This document shows, piece after piece, positions 7,942 through 17,071 of a DNA stretch of 64,000 nt. Within the stretch, counting starts at the first letter, position 1. Every line of letters starts with the position of its first letter. The position numbers were made by a program, and so were the translations under genes. This stretch comes from Paraburkholderia kururiensis (GTDB lineage Bacteria; Pseudomonadota; Gammaproteobacteria; Burkholderiales; Burkholderiaceae). Where the stretch lies: contig NZ_CP139965.1 of the NCBI RefSeq assembly GCF_034424375.1, forward strand, positions 3,720,001 through 3,784,000. Reading direction: 5' to 3'. Under the pieces are notes generated by a model, which was not told the DNA's origin, did no database searches, and worked only from the letters and a program-made list of their open reading frames with translations.

Positions 7942-8442
7942 ATGCCTACCGATTCTGTCGTCCACCAGCTCGCCATCCGCGCCGGCAACAAGCTGCGCGA
8001 CGAACGCCTGATGCTCACGACCGCCGAGTCCTGCACAGGCGGCATGGTCGCCACCGCGATCACCGATATTTCCGGCAGTAGCGGCTGGTTCGAGCGCGGC
8101 TTCGTCACGTATTCGAATCAGGCCAAGAGCGAGATGATCGGCGTGCCCGCCGAGTTGATCGAAAAGCATGGCGCGGTCTCGGAGCAGGTCGCGCGCGCCA
8201 TGGCCGACGGTGCGCTGCGCAACAGTCGCGCGCAGGTGTCGCTGGCGATTACCGGCGTGGCCGGCCCCGGCGGCGGGACGGAGACGAAGCCGGTGGGCAT
8301 GGTCTCGTTCGCGTGGAGCAACCGGCTGCACACGGCCGCCGAAACGGTCGTGTTCAAGGGCGATCGCGAGCAGATTCGCGTGCAGGCCGCCGCGCATGCG
8401 TTGCGCGGGCTGCTTGCGTTGCTCGACGAAAAAGAACGGTAA
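7942..8442 (+). CDS. pncC: Nicotinamide-nucleotide amidase (CinA C-terminal domain protein)
   Basis: Stand-alone CinA C-terminal domain, which in characterised members deamidates nicotinamide mononucleotide to nicotinate mononucleotide in NAD recycling. The product is 166 residues, the standard size for this form. Conserved elements are TTAESCTGGMVATAITDISGSS near residues 27-48 with candidate nucleophile Ser30, GFVTYSNQAKSEMIGV, and the glycine-rich AITGVAGPGGGTETKPVG loop. The ATG at 7942 begins MPTDSVVHQL; the earlier in-frame ATG lies inside the pgpA reading frame and is less likely. It has no N-terminal competence-damage domain. Same strand as thiL and pgpA, with short gaps, so one operon is likely. 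Confidence 0.92.
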   Translation: MPTDSVVHQLAIRAGNKLRDERLMLTTAESCTGGMVATAITDISGSSGWFERGFVTYSNQAKSEMIGVPAELIEKHGAVSEQVARAMADGALRNSRAQVSLAITGVAGPGGGTETKPVGMVSFAWSNRLHTAAETVVFKGDREQIRVQAAAHALRGLLALLDEKER

Positions 8443-8470
8443 GCCGGGAACCCGGTCAGGAAACGCTCCC

Positions 8471-9016
8471 ATGACGAGCACCGGCATTGCAGTGGACGAA
8501 CTGATCCACCGCCTCGAATTGCAGCCGCATCCCGAAGGCGGCTTCTATCGCGAAACGTGGCGTGCGGCCCAGCAGGTATGGCGCGCGGGCGCGAACGTCG
8601 ATCCCGACGCCGCGCGTTCGGCGTCCACCGCGATCTACTACCTGCTGTGCAACGGCGCGCATTCGGCCTGGCACCGTATCCGGTCCGACGAAGTCTGGCA
8701 CTTCTACGCGGGCGCGCCGCTGGAGGTCTACGTGCTCGATGCCGTCACCGGCGCCCTTGTCACGCACCGGCTAGGCAACGCGCTCGACCATCCCGGCACC
8801 ACGTTTCAGGCGGTGGTTCGCGCGGGCGACTGGTTCGCCGCGCGCTGCACCGACCCGTCGACATTCGCGTTAGTGGGCTGCACCGTGGCGCCGGGCTTCG
8901 AATTCAGCGAATTCGAACTCGCCGATGTGGATGCACTCGCCGCGCAGTACCCCGCGCACCACGAGCTCATCGTGCAGTTGCGGCCTGCCGGCGCGTCCGG
9001 CCAACACACCGGCTGA
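8471..9016 (+). CDS. Cupin protein of the DUF985 family
   Basis: A 181-residue cupin related to the yeast YML079w/DUF985 family. The N-terminal signature is ELIHRLELQPHPEGGFYRETW (the GGFYRE turn typifies the family), followed by STAIYYLLCNGAHSAWHRIRSDEVWHFYAG and a second motif ending GCTVAPGFEFSEFELAD. Histidines in AWHR and EVWHFY are possible metal or ligand contacts. The biochemical role of the family is not settled; sugar or small-molecule binding has been suggested from structures. It follows pncC by 28 bp on the same strand and ends 21 bp before the convergent pyrF. Confidence 0.85.
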   Translation: MTSTGIAVDELIHRLELQPHPEGGFYRETWRAAQQVWRAGANVDPDAARSASTAIYYLLCNGAHSAWHRIRSDEVWHFYAGAPLEVYVLDAVTGALVTHRLGNALDHPGTTFQAVVRAGDWFAARCTDPSTFALVGCTVAPGFEFSEFELADVDALAAQYPAHHELIVQLRPAGASGQHTG

Positions 9017-9037
9017 CACGCCCGCAAGCACAACGAA

Positions 9038-9853
9038 TCACCGGTACGCGTTGATCTTGTCGCGCGTTTCCTGCGCGGCGCGCGCCGCGGCTTGCGCGTA
9101 GTCGTCGCCCTTGCCGGCATAGATGATGGCGCGCGAAGAATTGATGAGCATGCCCGTGCCCGCAGCCGTGCGGCCCGCGCGCACCGTGGCTTCCACGTCG
9201 CCGCCCTGCGCGCCGATGCCCGGAATCAGGAGCGGCATGTCGCCGACGATGCCGCGCACCACCTCGATTTCCTTCGGAAACGTCGCGCCCACCACGAGAC
9301 CCAGTTGGCCGCCCACGTTCCACTTCTGCGCCGCGAGTTGCGCGACGACCTGATAGAGCGGCCGGCCGCCCGTTTCGAGAAACTGCAGATCGGAGCCGCC
9401 GGGGTTCGACGTGCGGCACAAGACGATCACGCCCTTGTCCGCGTGCGCGAGGTACGGCTCGATCGAATCGAAGCCCATGTACGGATTCACGGTGACGGCG
9501 TCCGCCGCATAGCGCTCGAAGGCTTCGCGCGCGTACTGCTCGGCGGTGCTGCCGATGTCGCCGCGCTTCGCGTCGAGGATCACGGGCAAACCGGGATGAT
9601 GCGCGTGGATGTGCGCGACCAGCGCTTCGAGCTGATCTTCCGCGCGGTGCGCGGCGAAGTAGGCGATCTGCGGCTTGAACGCGCAGGCGTAGGGCGCAGT
9701 CGCATCGACGATGGTGCGGCAGAACTCGAAGATCGCATCGGAGCGGTTCGCGAGTGCGCCGGGAAACTTCGAGGGCTCGGGGTCGAGGCCGACGCAAAGC
9801 AGCGAATTGGCACGCTGCCACGCGTCGTTGAGCGTCTGGATGAATGAGGACAT
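9038..9853 (-). CDS. pyrF: Orotidine 5'-phosphate decarboxylase (type 2)
   Basis: Catalyses the last step of de novo UMP synthesis, decarboxylating OMP. The 271-residue product is the longer 'type 2' form found in many beta-proteobacteria and mycobacteria. It starts SSFIQTLNDAWQRANSLLCVGLDPEPSKFPG; the catalytic motif ILDAKRGDIGST carries Asp94, Lys96 and Asp99. Further conserved stretches are VTVNPYMGFDSIEPYL, VLCRTSNPGG, LVVGATFP and LIPGIGAQGGD. The ATG at 9853 is the natural start. It is convergent with the cupin gene and stands upstream of, but is not obviously cotranscribed with, the aldose block. Confidence 0.96.
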   Translation of the reverse strand: MSSFIQTLNDAWQRANSLLCVGLDPEPSKFPGALANRSDAIFEFCRTIVDATAPYACAFKPQIAYFAAHRAEDQLEALVAHIHAHHPGLPVILDAKRGDIGSTAEQYAREAFERYAADAVTVNPYMGFDSIEPYLAHADKGVIVLCRTSNPGGSDLQFLETGGRPLYQVVAQLAAQKWNVGGQLGLVVGATFPKEIEVVRGIVGDMPLLIPGIGAQGGDVEATVRAGRTAAGTGMLINSSRAIIYAGKGDDYAQAAARAAQETRDKINAYR

Positions 9854-9981
9854 GGTGGAAACTCGCGGCGAGCCGGTAACGGAAGAGGCGCGTATTTTAA
9901 ACCGGCGCTGGCGCGAGACCGGCGCGAGACCGGCTCGCGCGACCTCGTCGCTTCACGTCGTCGCGCACCTCATCGCTTACC

Positions 9982-11130
9982 TTACCGCGCTGCTTTCCCC
10001 GCGGCATTGCGCCCCGCCTTCGCGCCAGGAGCGCGAGGCGCCCCCGCTGCCGTACGCAATCCCGTGCGCTCCACCGTGAAGCTGAACGCGCGCGTGAGCC
10101 GCTCGCCGCGCGCGAGCACCGTCATGCCGTGTTGGGCCGCACCGCCTGCCAGGTTCATCGCGTTGATCGGATGGTCGACAGGCTCGAAGCAGAAGAAGTC
10201 TTCGCCGGGCGGCGTGTAGAGCACGTAGTAGTCGGTATCGGCGGTCACTGAAAGCAAGAGCCGCCGCTTCGGCCAGACCACCGCCGCGCGGCCGCTCCAG
10301 CCCGTGAACCCGTGGTTCACGATGCCGCCCGGCAACGGATACGCCACGCCGAACTGCCAGGCCGGCGGCGCCGGCACGTGCCGCACCGGCAGCCAGTCGT
10401 CGCCGGCGAGCCAGAGGCCGCTTGCCGCCGCGCACAACTCCGTGGCCTTATCGCGCACCAGGAACGGATGAATGCCAAGCCCGAACGGCAGCGCGTCGCG
10501 CCCCGTGTTCTCGATTTCGAGCGTGATGGTGAGCGTCGATCCATCGAGCGCATAGGTCTGCGCCGCGCGATACGTGTACGGCTTGCCGTCGGTCTGCTCG
10601 AACGACAGACGCACGCGTTCGGCATCCACCTCTTCCACGTCCCAGCGTCCCAGCCAGCCGTCGCCGTGAATCGGCAGCGGCTCGGCGGCGCGGTTGCGCG
10701 GCACCTGCACCGTGCGATGGCCGAAGCGGAAGCTGCCGCCGCCGATCCGGTTCGAGTACGGCAAGAGCGGGTAGCACGCCAGTTCGTTCGGATCCGTGTG
10801 CGCGCTCACGTTGAGGCAGCGCCGGAACACGGGCACGAGCGCGCCGTCGTCGCGCCAGTCGAAGCGCGTCATGCCGCCGCCCAGTTGAGGCGCAACGTCG
10901 AGCCGCAATTGCGCATTCACGAGCGTGACGCAGGCGACGTCGTGAGTATCCGCCGCGCCGATCGCGACGGCCGACGTGCTCGGCCCCGCCAGCACCGGAT
11001 GCGCAGCCGCTTCGAGCCGCGCGCGCCGCGCAGCGGCCGGCGAGCCGGCGGAAGAAGAAATGGCCGCAGCAGCGCCTGGCGACGGCGGCGAGCCAGCAAG
11101 GCCGCCAACGGCGGGATTCGCGACAGTCAT
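9982..11130 (-). CDS. Aldose 1-epimerase family protein (GalM-like)
   Basis: Interconverts alpha and beta anomers of aldoses, here probably feeding the correct anomer to the neighbouring sugar dehydrogenase. The 382-residue product has an Ala/Ser/Pro-rich N-terminus (about 1-62) and then a galactose-mutarotase fold. Candidate catalytic residues are His155 (LPIHGDGW), His221 (GLGIHPFL) and Glu316 (FFCFEPVDHP); YSNRIGGGSF near 125-134 is the sugar-binding arginine region. Unlike E. coli GalM it is in the 'aldose epimerase-like' subgroup, so exact substrate is open. Start at 11130 (MTVANPAVG) avoids an arginine-rich upstream stretch. A 277-bp gap separates it from the lactonase gene, so it may have its own promoter. 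Confidence 0.85.
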   Translation of the reverse strand: MTVANPAVGGLAGSPPSPGAAAAISSSAGSPAAARRARLEAAAHPVLAGPSTSAVAIGAADTHDVACVTLVNAQLRLDVAPQLGGGMTRFDWRDDGALVPVFRRCLNVSAHTDPNELACYPLLPYSNRIGGGSFRFGHRTVQVPRNRAAEPLPIHGDGWLGRWDVEEVDAERVRLSFEQTDGKPYTYRAAQTYALDGSTLTITLEIENTGRDALPFGLGIHPFLVRDKATELCAAASGLWLAGDDWLPVRHVPAPPAWQFGVAYPLPGGIVNHGFTGWSGRAAVVWPKRRLLLSVTADTDYYVLYTPPGEDFFCFEPVDHPINAMNLAGGAAQHGMTVLARGERLTRAFSFTVERTGLRTAAGAPRAPGAKAGRNAAGKAAR

Positions 11131-11407
11131 ATCAGACTCCTTCGAGAGGCGTGGATCTCCGTGCCGCCTGCGTTGACAGAGCCGGGCGGCAAAATGCGGG
11201 CGGCTCGGAGCGCCGGCATCTGCCGGACGCAGCGCGAGGGCACCGCCGGCCATTGCATGCCGACCGGTTGCCCGCGTGGCCGCCTCTTCATCTCGTGCTG
11301 CATGTTGCTTGCGCTGCGCGTCATGCCCGCGAGCGCTCTTGCCTACCGCTTTTGCCGAACACTTTCCACGACGCGCAGGGCGCCGTATTGTCCGCTGCGC
11401 GCGCCGC

Positions 11408-12322
11408 CTAGCCCTGCGGCGCGGCGCCCTGGAAGAAGGGTTCAGCGATGCCGCGCCGGCCCGTGACCACCGCAAACACGCCGCCCGCCTGCGGCTCGCG
11501 CGCGAGCACGTCCGCCTCCAGCCCGAGGCGCGCGCTCGTCACGTAGAGCGTGTCGAGTTGCGCGCCGCCGAACGCGACGCAGGTGGGCTGCGAAACAGGC
11601 ATCGGCACGCGATCCGTTTCCACACCGTCCGGCCCGTAACGCACCACGCGGGCGCCGGCCCATTGCGCGTTCCAGATGCCGCCGTCGGCGTCCACGGTCG
11701 AGCCGTCGGGCTCCGCAGTCGTGTTGCCGAGCGTCGTGAACGTGCGATCGTTCGTCACGCGTCCGTCGTCGCCGTAGTCGCACGCGCGGATCTCGCGCGT
11801 CGGGGAATCGCAGTAGTACATCGTCGCGCCGTCGGGGCTGAACGCGATGCCGTTGGCAATCGCGGGCGCCGGCAGCGGCAGCCTTTCGAGCGTGAGATCG
11901 CGGTTGAGCCGGTAGAAGCCGCCGACCGCACGCGTGGGTGCGCCCTCGTCTTTGGTGCCGAATACGAAGCGCCCTTGCCGGTCGCAACGTCCGTCGTTCA
12001 GTCGCGTGTTCAGATCGGGCTCCACGTCCACGATGCGATGAATCGCGCCCGTCGTGCGGTTGAAGAACGCGAGGTACTTTGCGAGCCCGAGCAGCAGCCA
12101 TTGCGGGTCCGCGCACAACGCGAAGGACGCGAGCCGCTCCGGCATGGGCCACGACGCAATCGCGCCGTCGCGCGAGTCGTGGCACCACAGCCGGGCGCCT
12201 TCGATATCGGTCCAGTATAGGCGAGCGGTGCGCGCACACCAGGTCGCGCCCTCGCCCAGCGAGCATTGCGAATCGACGGCGAGCGCCGCCGCGCGTTCGG
12301 TCGCCGCAGAACCCGTGCTCAT
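11408..12322 (-). CDS. SMP-30/gluconolactonase-family sugar lactonase
   Basis: Six-bladed beta-propeller metalloenzyme that hydrolyses aldonolactones, presumably the product of the dehydrogenase next to it. The product is 304 residues. Metal ligands of the family are visible: Glu24 (LGEGATW), Asn157 (AIANGIAFSPDG) and Asp206 (AEPDGSTVDADGG); Arg107 and Asn109 (TRLNDGRCD) fit the substrate-binding pair. Its ATG (12322) overlaps the stop of the upstream dehydrogenase as ATGA, so the two are translationally coupled. The sugar (galactonolactone, arabinonolactone or fuconolactone) cannot be fixed from sequence. Confidence 0.9.
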   Translation of the reverse strand: MSTGSAATERAAALAVDSQCSLGEGATWCARTARLYWTDIEGARLWCHDSRDGAIASWPMPERLASFALCADPQWLLLGLAKYLAFFNRTTGAIHRIVDVEPDLNTRLNDGRCDRQGRFVFGTKDEGAPTRAVGGFYRLNRDLTLERLPLPAPAIANGIAFSPDGATMYYCDSPTREIRACDYGDDGRVTNDRTFTTLGNTTAEPDGSTVDADGGIWNAQWAGARVVRYGPDGVETDRVPMPVSQPTCVAFGGAQLDTLYVTSARLGLEADVLAREPQAGGVFAVVTGRRGIAEPFFQGAAPQG

Positions 12323-13134
12323 GCCCAGCCTCCGTCCACCACGATGTCCTGCGCGGTGATCATGCGGCTGTCGTCGGCGGCGAGGAACAGCGCCATGCGA
12401 GCCAGATCGGCGGGCAGCAACTCGCCGTCGATGCACTGGCCTTCCTTGATCGCACGCCGGCCCGCATCGTCCAGCCACAGGCGTTTCTGCTTTTCGGTCA
12501 TCACCCAGCCCGGCACGAGCGTGTTCACGCGAATGCCGAACGGCCCCAGCTCGCGTGCGAGGCCGCGCGTGAGGCCCTGCACCGCGGACTTGCACATCAC
12601 GTACACAGGGAAGCCGCCTTGCTTGAGCATCCAGCTGATCGACCCCAGGTTCACGATGGAGCCGCGCTGCGCCGCCTTCATGTCGTCGATCACGGCCTGC
12701 GCCGCGAAGAACTGGTGACGCAGGTTCACCGCGATGCCCGCGTCGAACGATTCGGGCGTGACCTCTTCGGTCTTGTGGCGGCGATCGTTCGCGGCATTGT
12801 TGACGAGCACCTCGACGGGGCCCAGCGCCGCTTTCACGTCGGCGACGGCGGCGCGCAGCGCGTCGATGTCGGTGAGATCGCAGGGCAGAAACAGCGGACG
12901 GTGGCGCGAGTCGCCGAGTTCGTCGGCCAGCGCGGCGCCCGCGGTCGCGTCGATGTCGAAAAACGCGACGCGCGCGCCCTGCGCGGCGAAGTGCTCGACG
13001 AATGACGCGCCGATGCCGGTTGCGCCGCCGGTGACGAGCACCGTGCGATCGACCAGACTCGGATAGTTCGCGTACGCGCCGCCCGTACCGCTCGTTGCGG
13101 CTACGCGCTCGCTTGCGTTGGCGGGAGAAGACAT
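12319..13134 (-). CDS. SDR sugar 1-dehydrogenase, XylB-like
   Basis: Short-chain dehydrogenase/reductase of 271 residues. The NAD(P) loop is TGGATGIG (35-42), NNAAN lies at 112-116, and the catalytic set is Ser165, Tyr178 and Lys182 (YVMCK). The stretches YPSL, NDRRH, AVNLRH and NLGSISW resemble Caulobacter D-xylose dehydrogenase XylB and related aldose 1-dehydrogenases as I remember them, so oxidation of an aldose to the lactone is the likely job. The neighbours support this: a sugar importer upstream and a lactonase overlapping by ATGA downstream. Which aldose (galactose, arabinose or xylose) is not decided. The N-terminal 20 residues are low complexity. Confidence 0.87.
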   Translation of the reverse strand: MSSPANASERVAATSGTGGAYANYPSLVDRTVLVTGGATGIGASFVEHFAAQGARVAFFDIDATAGAALADELGDSRHRPLFLPCDLTDIDALRAAVADVKAALGPVEVLVNNAANDRRHKTEEVTPESFDAGIAVNLRHQFFAAQAVIDDMKAAQRGSIVNLGSISWMLKQGGFPVYVMCKSAVQGLTRGLARELGPFGIRVNTLVPGWVMTEKQKRLWLDDAGRRAIKEGQCIDGELLPADLARMALFLAADDSRMITAQDIVVDGGWA

Positions 13135-13171
13135 CGTTCGGTTCCTTCGGTTTTCGTTCAGGAGCGTGCGC

Positions 13172-14188
13172 TCAGTCGCGCGAGCCGCGGTTCTTCAACT
13201 GGTCGAGCAGCACGGCGGCAAGCAGAATCGCGCCGCGCACGAGGTATTGGTAGAACGCGTCGATGTTGAGCAGGTTCATCACGTTCTCGACCGTGCCCAT
13301 GATCAGCACGCCGATCACCACGCCCGAAATCGTGGCGCGACCGCCCAGCAGCGACACACCGCCCAGCACGCACGCCGAAATCACATTGAGTTCGAAGCCT
13401 TCGGCCGCATTCGGCTGGCCCGACGTGATGCGCGAGGCGAGGATCACGCCCGCGAGTGCCGTCACCGCGCCCTGAATGAGGAAGATCCAGACCCGCGTGC
13501 GCTCCACGTTGATCCCCGCGAGCCGCGAGGCTTCCGGATTGCCTCCGATGGCAAGCGTATTGCGCCCATACACGGTCTGGTTGAGCATCACGCCGAACAC
13601 GATGAAGCACACGAGCGTGACCCAGATGGGCAGCGAAACGCCGAACATCGTAAGGCCGCCCAGCGCGATGAAGGTATCCGACGACACGCCCACGGCCTGG
13701 CCGTGCGAGACGATGAAGCCGAGGCCGCGCACGATTTCCATGGTGGCGAGCGTCGTGATCAGCGCGTTGATGCGCAGATACGCGATCACCGCGCCGTTCA
13801 CGAAGCCGATTGCGGCGCCCGCGGCCACGGCGGCCACGATGGCGATGAACGTGTTGTTCGTGGCGTTCAGCACCATCGCGCAGAGCACGCCCGCGAACGC
13901 GACCGTGGAGCCGATGGAAAGGTCGAAGTCGCGCGAGGCGAGGCAGAACATCATCGTGCAGGCCACCATGCCGATCTGCGAGATCGACAGCGCGAGGCCC
14001 AGCATGTTCTCGATCGAGAAGAAGTGATCGACCGTCAGCGACATCGTGACGAACATCACCGCGAAGATGAGGATCAGGCTGTATTCGGTGATCTGCTGCC
14101 ACCACTTCTGCCTGTCGCTGGTCTTCGGAATCAGCGCTTCCGCAGCGCTCTTGGCCGCTTCATGCGCGAGGTTCTCTCTGGCTTGCAT
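13172..14188 (-). CDS. araH: Sugar ABC transporter permease, AraH type
   Basis: Inner-membrane permease of a CUT2-class monosaccharide importer. The product is 338 residues with eight to ten hydrophobic segments and no cleavable signal. Typical features of the RbsC/AraH family are the DFDLSIGST motif near residue 90-98, IGFVNGAVIAYLRINALITTLATM, GRNTLAIGGNPEASRLAGI and the C-terminal ISGVVIGVLIMGTVENVMNLL. The ATG at 14188 is chosen because GGAGGAG ends 8 nt before it; a GTG three codons upstream sits right against that site. It follows araG by 82 bp. Sugar specificity is inferred from AraF-like features of the cluster. Confidence 0.9.
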   Translation of the reverse strand: MQARENLAHEAAKSAAEALIPKTSDRQKWWQQITEYSLILIFAVMFVTMSLTVDHFFSIENMLGLALSISQIGMVACTMMFCLASRDFDLSIGSTVAFAGVLCAMVLNATNNTFIAIVAAVAAGAAIGFVNGAVIAYLRINALITTLATMEIVRGLGFIVSHGQAVGVSSDTFIALGGLTMFGVSLPIWVTLVCFIVFGVMLNQTVYGRNTLAIGGNPEASRLAGINVERTRVWIFLIQGAVTALAGVILASRITSGQPNAAEGFELNVISACVLGGVSLLGGRATISGVVIGVLIMGTVENVMNLLNIDAFYQYLVRGAILLAAVLLDQLKNRGSRD

Positions 14189-14270
14189 TTGCTTCACTCC
14201 TCCCGTTCCCCACGGGTTGTCTCACTGTCTGTCCACCGGCGCCGGCGCGCGGTGCCGTTGCGCGCCGCGT

Positions 14271-15803
14271 TCAGGCAGCGCGCGCTTCGTTTTCCGCGTT
14301 GGCGCCGGGCGCGTCTTCCGGCAACGCAAGGCCCAGCACCGAGTGCTCCGTGGCCGCTTCACGCGAAAGCTCGCCCGCAATGCGGCCCTCGCGCATCACG
14401 ATGATGCGGTCCGACACGCCGAGCACTTCGGGCAGCTCCGACGAAATCATCACGATCGCGCAGCCGCGCTCCGCGAGCTGATAGATCACGTGGTAGATCT
14501 CGTGCTTCGCGCCCACGTCGATGCCGCGCGTGGGCTCGTCGAGAATCACGACCTTGAGGTCGGGCTCCGCGAGCCAGCGCGACAGAATCGCCTTCTGCTG
14601 GTTGCCGCCCGAGAGGAAGCGAATCTTCTGCTTGCGGCTCGGCGTCTTGATCTTGAGCAGCTTGATGAATTCGTCGGCCGTCTGCGCTTCCTTGCGCCGG
14701 TTCAGGAACATGCCCGCGCGCAGGTAGTGCCGCCGGCAGCTGATGTTGATGTTCTCCGCCACGGAAGCCATCGCGACGATGCCTTCCTCCTTGCGGTCTT
14801 CGGGACACAGCACGATGCCCTGGCGAATCGCCTCGCCCGCGCTCTTCACGCGGATCGGCTCGCCGTCCAGTTCGATCTCGCCGCTCTTACGCTTGTCCGC
14901 ACCGTAGACCAGATGCATCAGTTCGCTGCGGCCCGCGCCCACGAGGCCGAAGAAGCCGAGAATTTCGCCGCGCCGCACGTCGAAGCTCACGGGCTCGGCA
15001 AGCGGATGGCCGCCGATGTTCTTCGCCGCAAACCGCACTTCGCCGAGCGGTCGCGCGCGGTAGTTGTAGATGTCCGAAATTTCGCGGCCCACCATCTCGC
15101 TCACGATGGTCTCGCGCTTCACGCCTTCCAGCGACGGATGCGAAGCCACCTTGCGGCCGTCGCGGAAAATCGTGCACGCGTCGCAGAGCTGGTAGATCTC
15201 GTCCATGCGGTGCGAGATGTAGATGAGCGCGCGGTTGTCGGCACGCAGATCGCGCACGAGCTTGAACAGCACTTCGGTCTCGCGGTGCGAGAGCGAGCTT
15301 GTGGGTTCGTCGAGCGCAATCACGCGCGCGTTGCGCATGAGCGCCTTGCAGATTTCCACCATCTGCCGCTGCGCGATGGAGAGCTTGCGCAGCTTCACGT
15401 CCGGGTCCAGGTCCACGCCCATCGCGGCAAGCCGCTCGCGCACGAAGCGTCGCGCGGTGCGCTTGTTGACCCAGCCGAGCGCATTCGGCAAGCGCCCGAG
15501 CAGCAGGTTTTCCGCCACCGTCAGGTCCGGCACGTACTGCAGTTCCTGGTGAATCACCGCGATGCCGGCCGCAATCGATGCAGCCGCGCTCGAAAAATGC
15601 ACCTCGTTGCCGTCGATCAGGATGCGGCCCGAGTCCGGCTGATACTCGCCGCCGAGGATCTTCAGCAGCGTGGACTTGCCCGCGCCGTTCTCGCCCATGA
15701 GGCCGTGCACTTCGCCGGCGCGCACCTCGAACGAGACGCCGTCCAGCGCGCGCACGCCCGGAAATACCTTGCCGATGTTGTCAAAACTCAGCGTCGCTGA
15801 CAC
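14271..15803 (-). CDS. araG: Sugar ABC transporter ATP-binding protein, AraG type (GTG start)
   Basis: Double-ABC ATPase that energises the CUT2 importer. With a GTG start at 15803 it is 510 residues, standard for AraG/RbsA. The first domain has Walker A GENGAGKST (37-45), signature LSIAQRQ and Walker B VIALDEPTSSLS. The second has the usual degenerate P-loop GLVGAGRSEL, signature LSGGNQQK and VVILDEPTRGIDVGA. GAGAGGGAAG before the GTG is a good ribosome site. An in-frame ATG at 15947 would overlap the end of araF and add 48 unrelated residues, so it is rejected. It lies between araF and araH in one operon. Confidence 0.93.
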   Translation of the reverse strand: MSATLSFDNIGKVFPGVRALDGVSFEVRAGEVHGLMGENGAGKSTLLKILGGEYQPDSGRILIDGNEVHFSSAAASIAAGIAVIHQELQYVPDLTVAENLLLGRLPNALGWVNKRTARRFVRERLAAMGVDLDPDVKLRKLSIAQRQMVEICKALMRNARVIALDEPTSSLSHRETEVLFKLVRDLRADNRALIYISHRMDEIYQLCDACTIFRDGRKVASHPSLEGVKRETIVSEMVGREISDIYNYRARPLGEVRFAAKNIGGHPLAEPVSFDVRRGEILGFFGLVGAGRSELMHLVYGADKRKSGEIELDGEPIRVKSAGEAIRQGIVLCPEDRKEEGIVAMASVAENINISCRRHYLRAGMFLNRRKEAQTADEFIKLLKIKTPSRKQKIRFLSGGNQQKAILSRWLAEPDLKVVILDEPTRGIDVGAKHEIYHVIYQLAERGCAIVMISSELPEVLGVSDRIIVMREGRIAGELSREAATEHSVLGLALPEDAPGANAENEARAA

Positions 15804-15918
15804 TTCGCTTCCCTCTCTTTCCGTCTCGTTCGCCCGCTGACCGACGCGGCGGCCCCGCTTCGGTTTCTCGGACCACCCGAGCACCGAAGCAGGACGCGCC
15901 GCGCCTGCCAGCCCTGCC

Positions 15919-16917
15919 TTACTTCGAGGCGAGCCCCATCTTTTCACGCACTTCGTTCACGTTGCTGCGCGTGGCCAGCATGCCCGTCGTGAGCGTGAGC
16001 GGGGGCGGCGTCGTGCCCTTCGTGATCCAGTCGTACATGAGCGTCGACGTCTCTTCGCCGTGGCGCTTCGGGCTGATGATCACGGTGCCGTAGAAGCCCG
16101 TCGGCTCCGGCTTCTTGAACTCGTTCAAGGCCGAGTCCGAACCGCCGATACCGATGCCGATCATGTTGTCCGCCTTGAAGCCGCGGCCTTCCGCTGCGCG
16201 CACGGCGCCCAGCACGGCTTCGTCGTTCAGGCCGTAGGCCACCCAGTGCTTGAACTTCGGGTTCTTCGTGAGCGCGATGTTGGCTGCGTTGAACGCGTTT
16301 TCCGTGTCGGTCTTCGCCTGCGGCGCCGCGATCACGTTCGCTTTCGGGAAACCGGCGGCGATGAGCGCGTCCGTTGCGCCACTCGTACGGTCGTGAGCGG
16401 TGGGCAGCTGCTCGTAGGTCACGTCGATCGCGCCTACGTCCTTCATGTCCCAGCCGCGCTTCTTGATTTCGGCGGCAATGCCTTCGCCCACCTGCTTGCC
16501 GATGTTGTAGGCCGAAATGCCCATGTGCGGCACCGACTCGATCGGCTTGCCCGCGCCGTCCACCAGACGGTCGTCCACCGTCATCATCTTGAGGCCGTCA
16601 GCCTTCGCCTTCGCGACGATGCCCGGTCCGAGCTTCACGTCCGGCGTGCAGATCACAAAGCCCTGCGCCTTCTGCGCCGCGAGGTTGTCGATGGCGCTCA
16701 TCACCTTTTCGCCAGACGGCGCACCGATCTTCACGAGCGTGAAGCCCTTTTCTTTCGCGGCGATCTCGGCGAACTTCCATTCGTCCTGGAACCACGGCTC
16801 CTCCGGCTGCTTCACGAGGAAGCCGATCTTGACCTGATCGGCAGCCTGCGCGACGGGCGCGTTGAAGAGCACCGCCGTGGCTGCTGCAGCGAGCGTGAGG
16901 AAAATTCTGCGTTTCAT
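15919..16917 (-). CDS. araF: Periplasmic sugar-binding protein, AraF-like
   Basis: Substrate-binding protein of the CUT2 importer. The product is 332 residues with a clear Sec signal peptide (MKRRIF start, Leu/Ala core, VAQAADQV cleavage near residue 24). The mature part begins VKIGFLVKQPEEPWFQDEWKF, as in L-arabinose-binding proteins, and continues with IGAPSGEKVMSAIDNLAAQKAQGFVI and MMTVDDRLVDGAG. The ATG at 16917 has GGAGA upstream (caggagacacgcacc). A 154-bp gap to the SDR gene may carry a promoter. AraF similarity points to L-arabinose, but D-galactose and D-fucose bind related proteins, and the linked dgoKA genes favour a galactose-type route. Confidence 0.9.
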   Translation of the reverse strand: MKRRIFLTLAAAATAVLFNAPVAQAADQVKIGFLVKQPEEPWFQDEWKFAEIAAKEKGFTLVKIGAPSGEKVMSAIDNLAAQKAQGFVICTPDVKLGPGIVAKAKADGLKMMTVDDRLVDGAGKPIESVPHMGISAYNIGKQVGEGIAAEIKKRGWDMKDVGAIDVTYEQLPTAHDRTSGATDALIAAGFPKANVIAAPQAKTDTENAFNAANIALTKNPKFKHWVAYGLNDEAVLGAVRAAEGRGFKADNMIGIGIGGSDSALNEFKKPEPTGFYGTVIISPKRHGEETSTLMYDWITKGTTPPPLTLTTGMLATRSNVNEVREKMGLASK

Positions 16918-17071
16918 GGTGCGTGTCTCCTGTCTGGCAATTACGCAAAGGTATTGGCCGCGTTTTCTTGTTCCCCGGAGCGACGCACGCGGCCAGTGCG
17001 TCATCGGGATCACACCTCTGCGGTCGCGCGCATTGCGCGCCGGCTATGTCTGCGTGGCGGCTTCGGCTGGC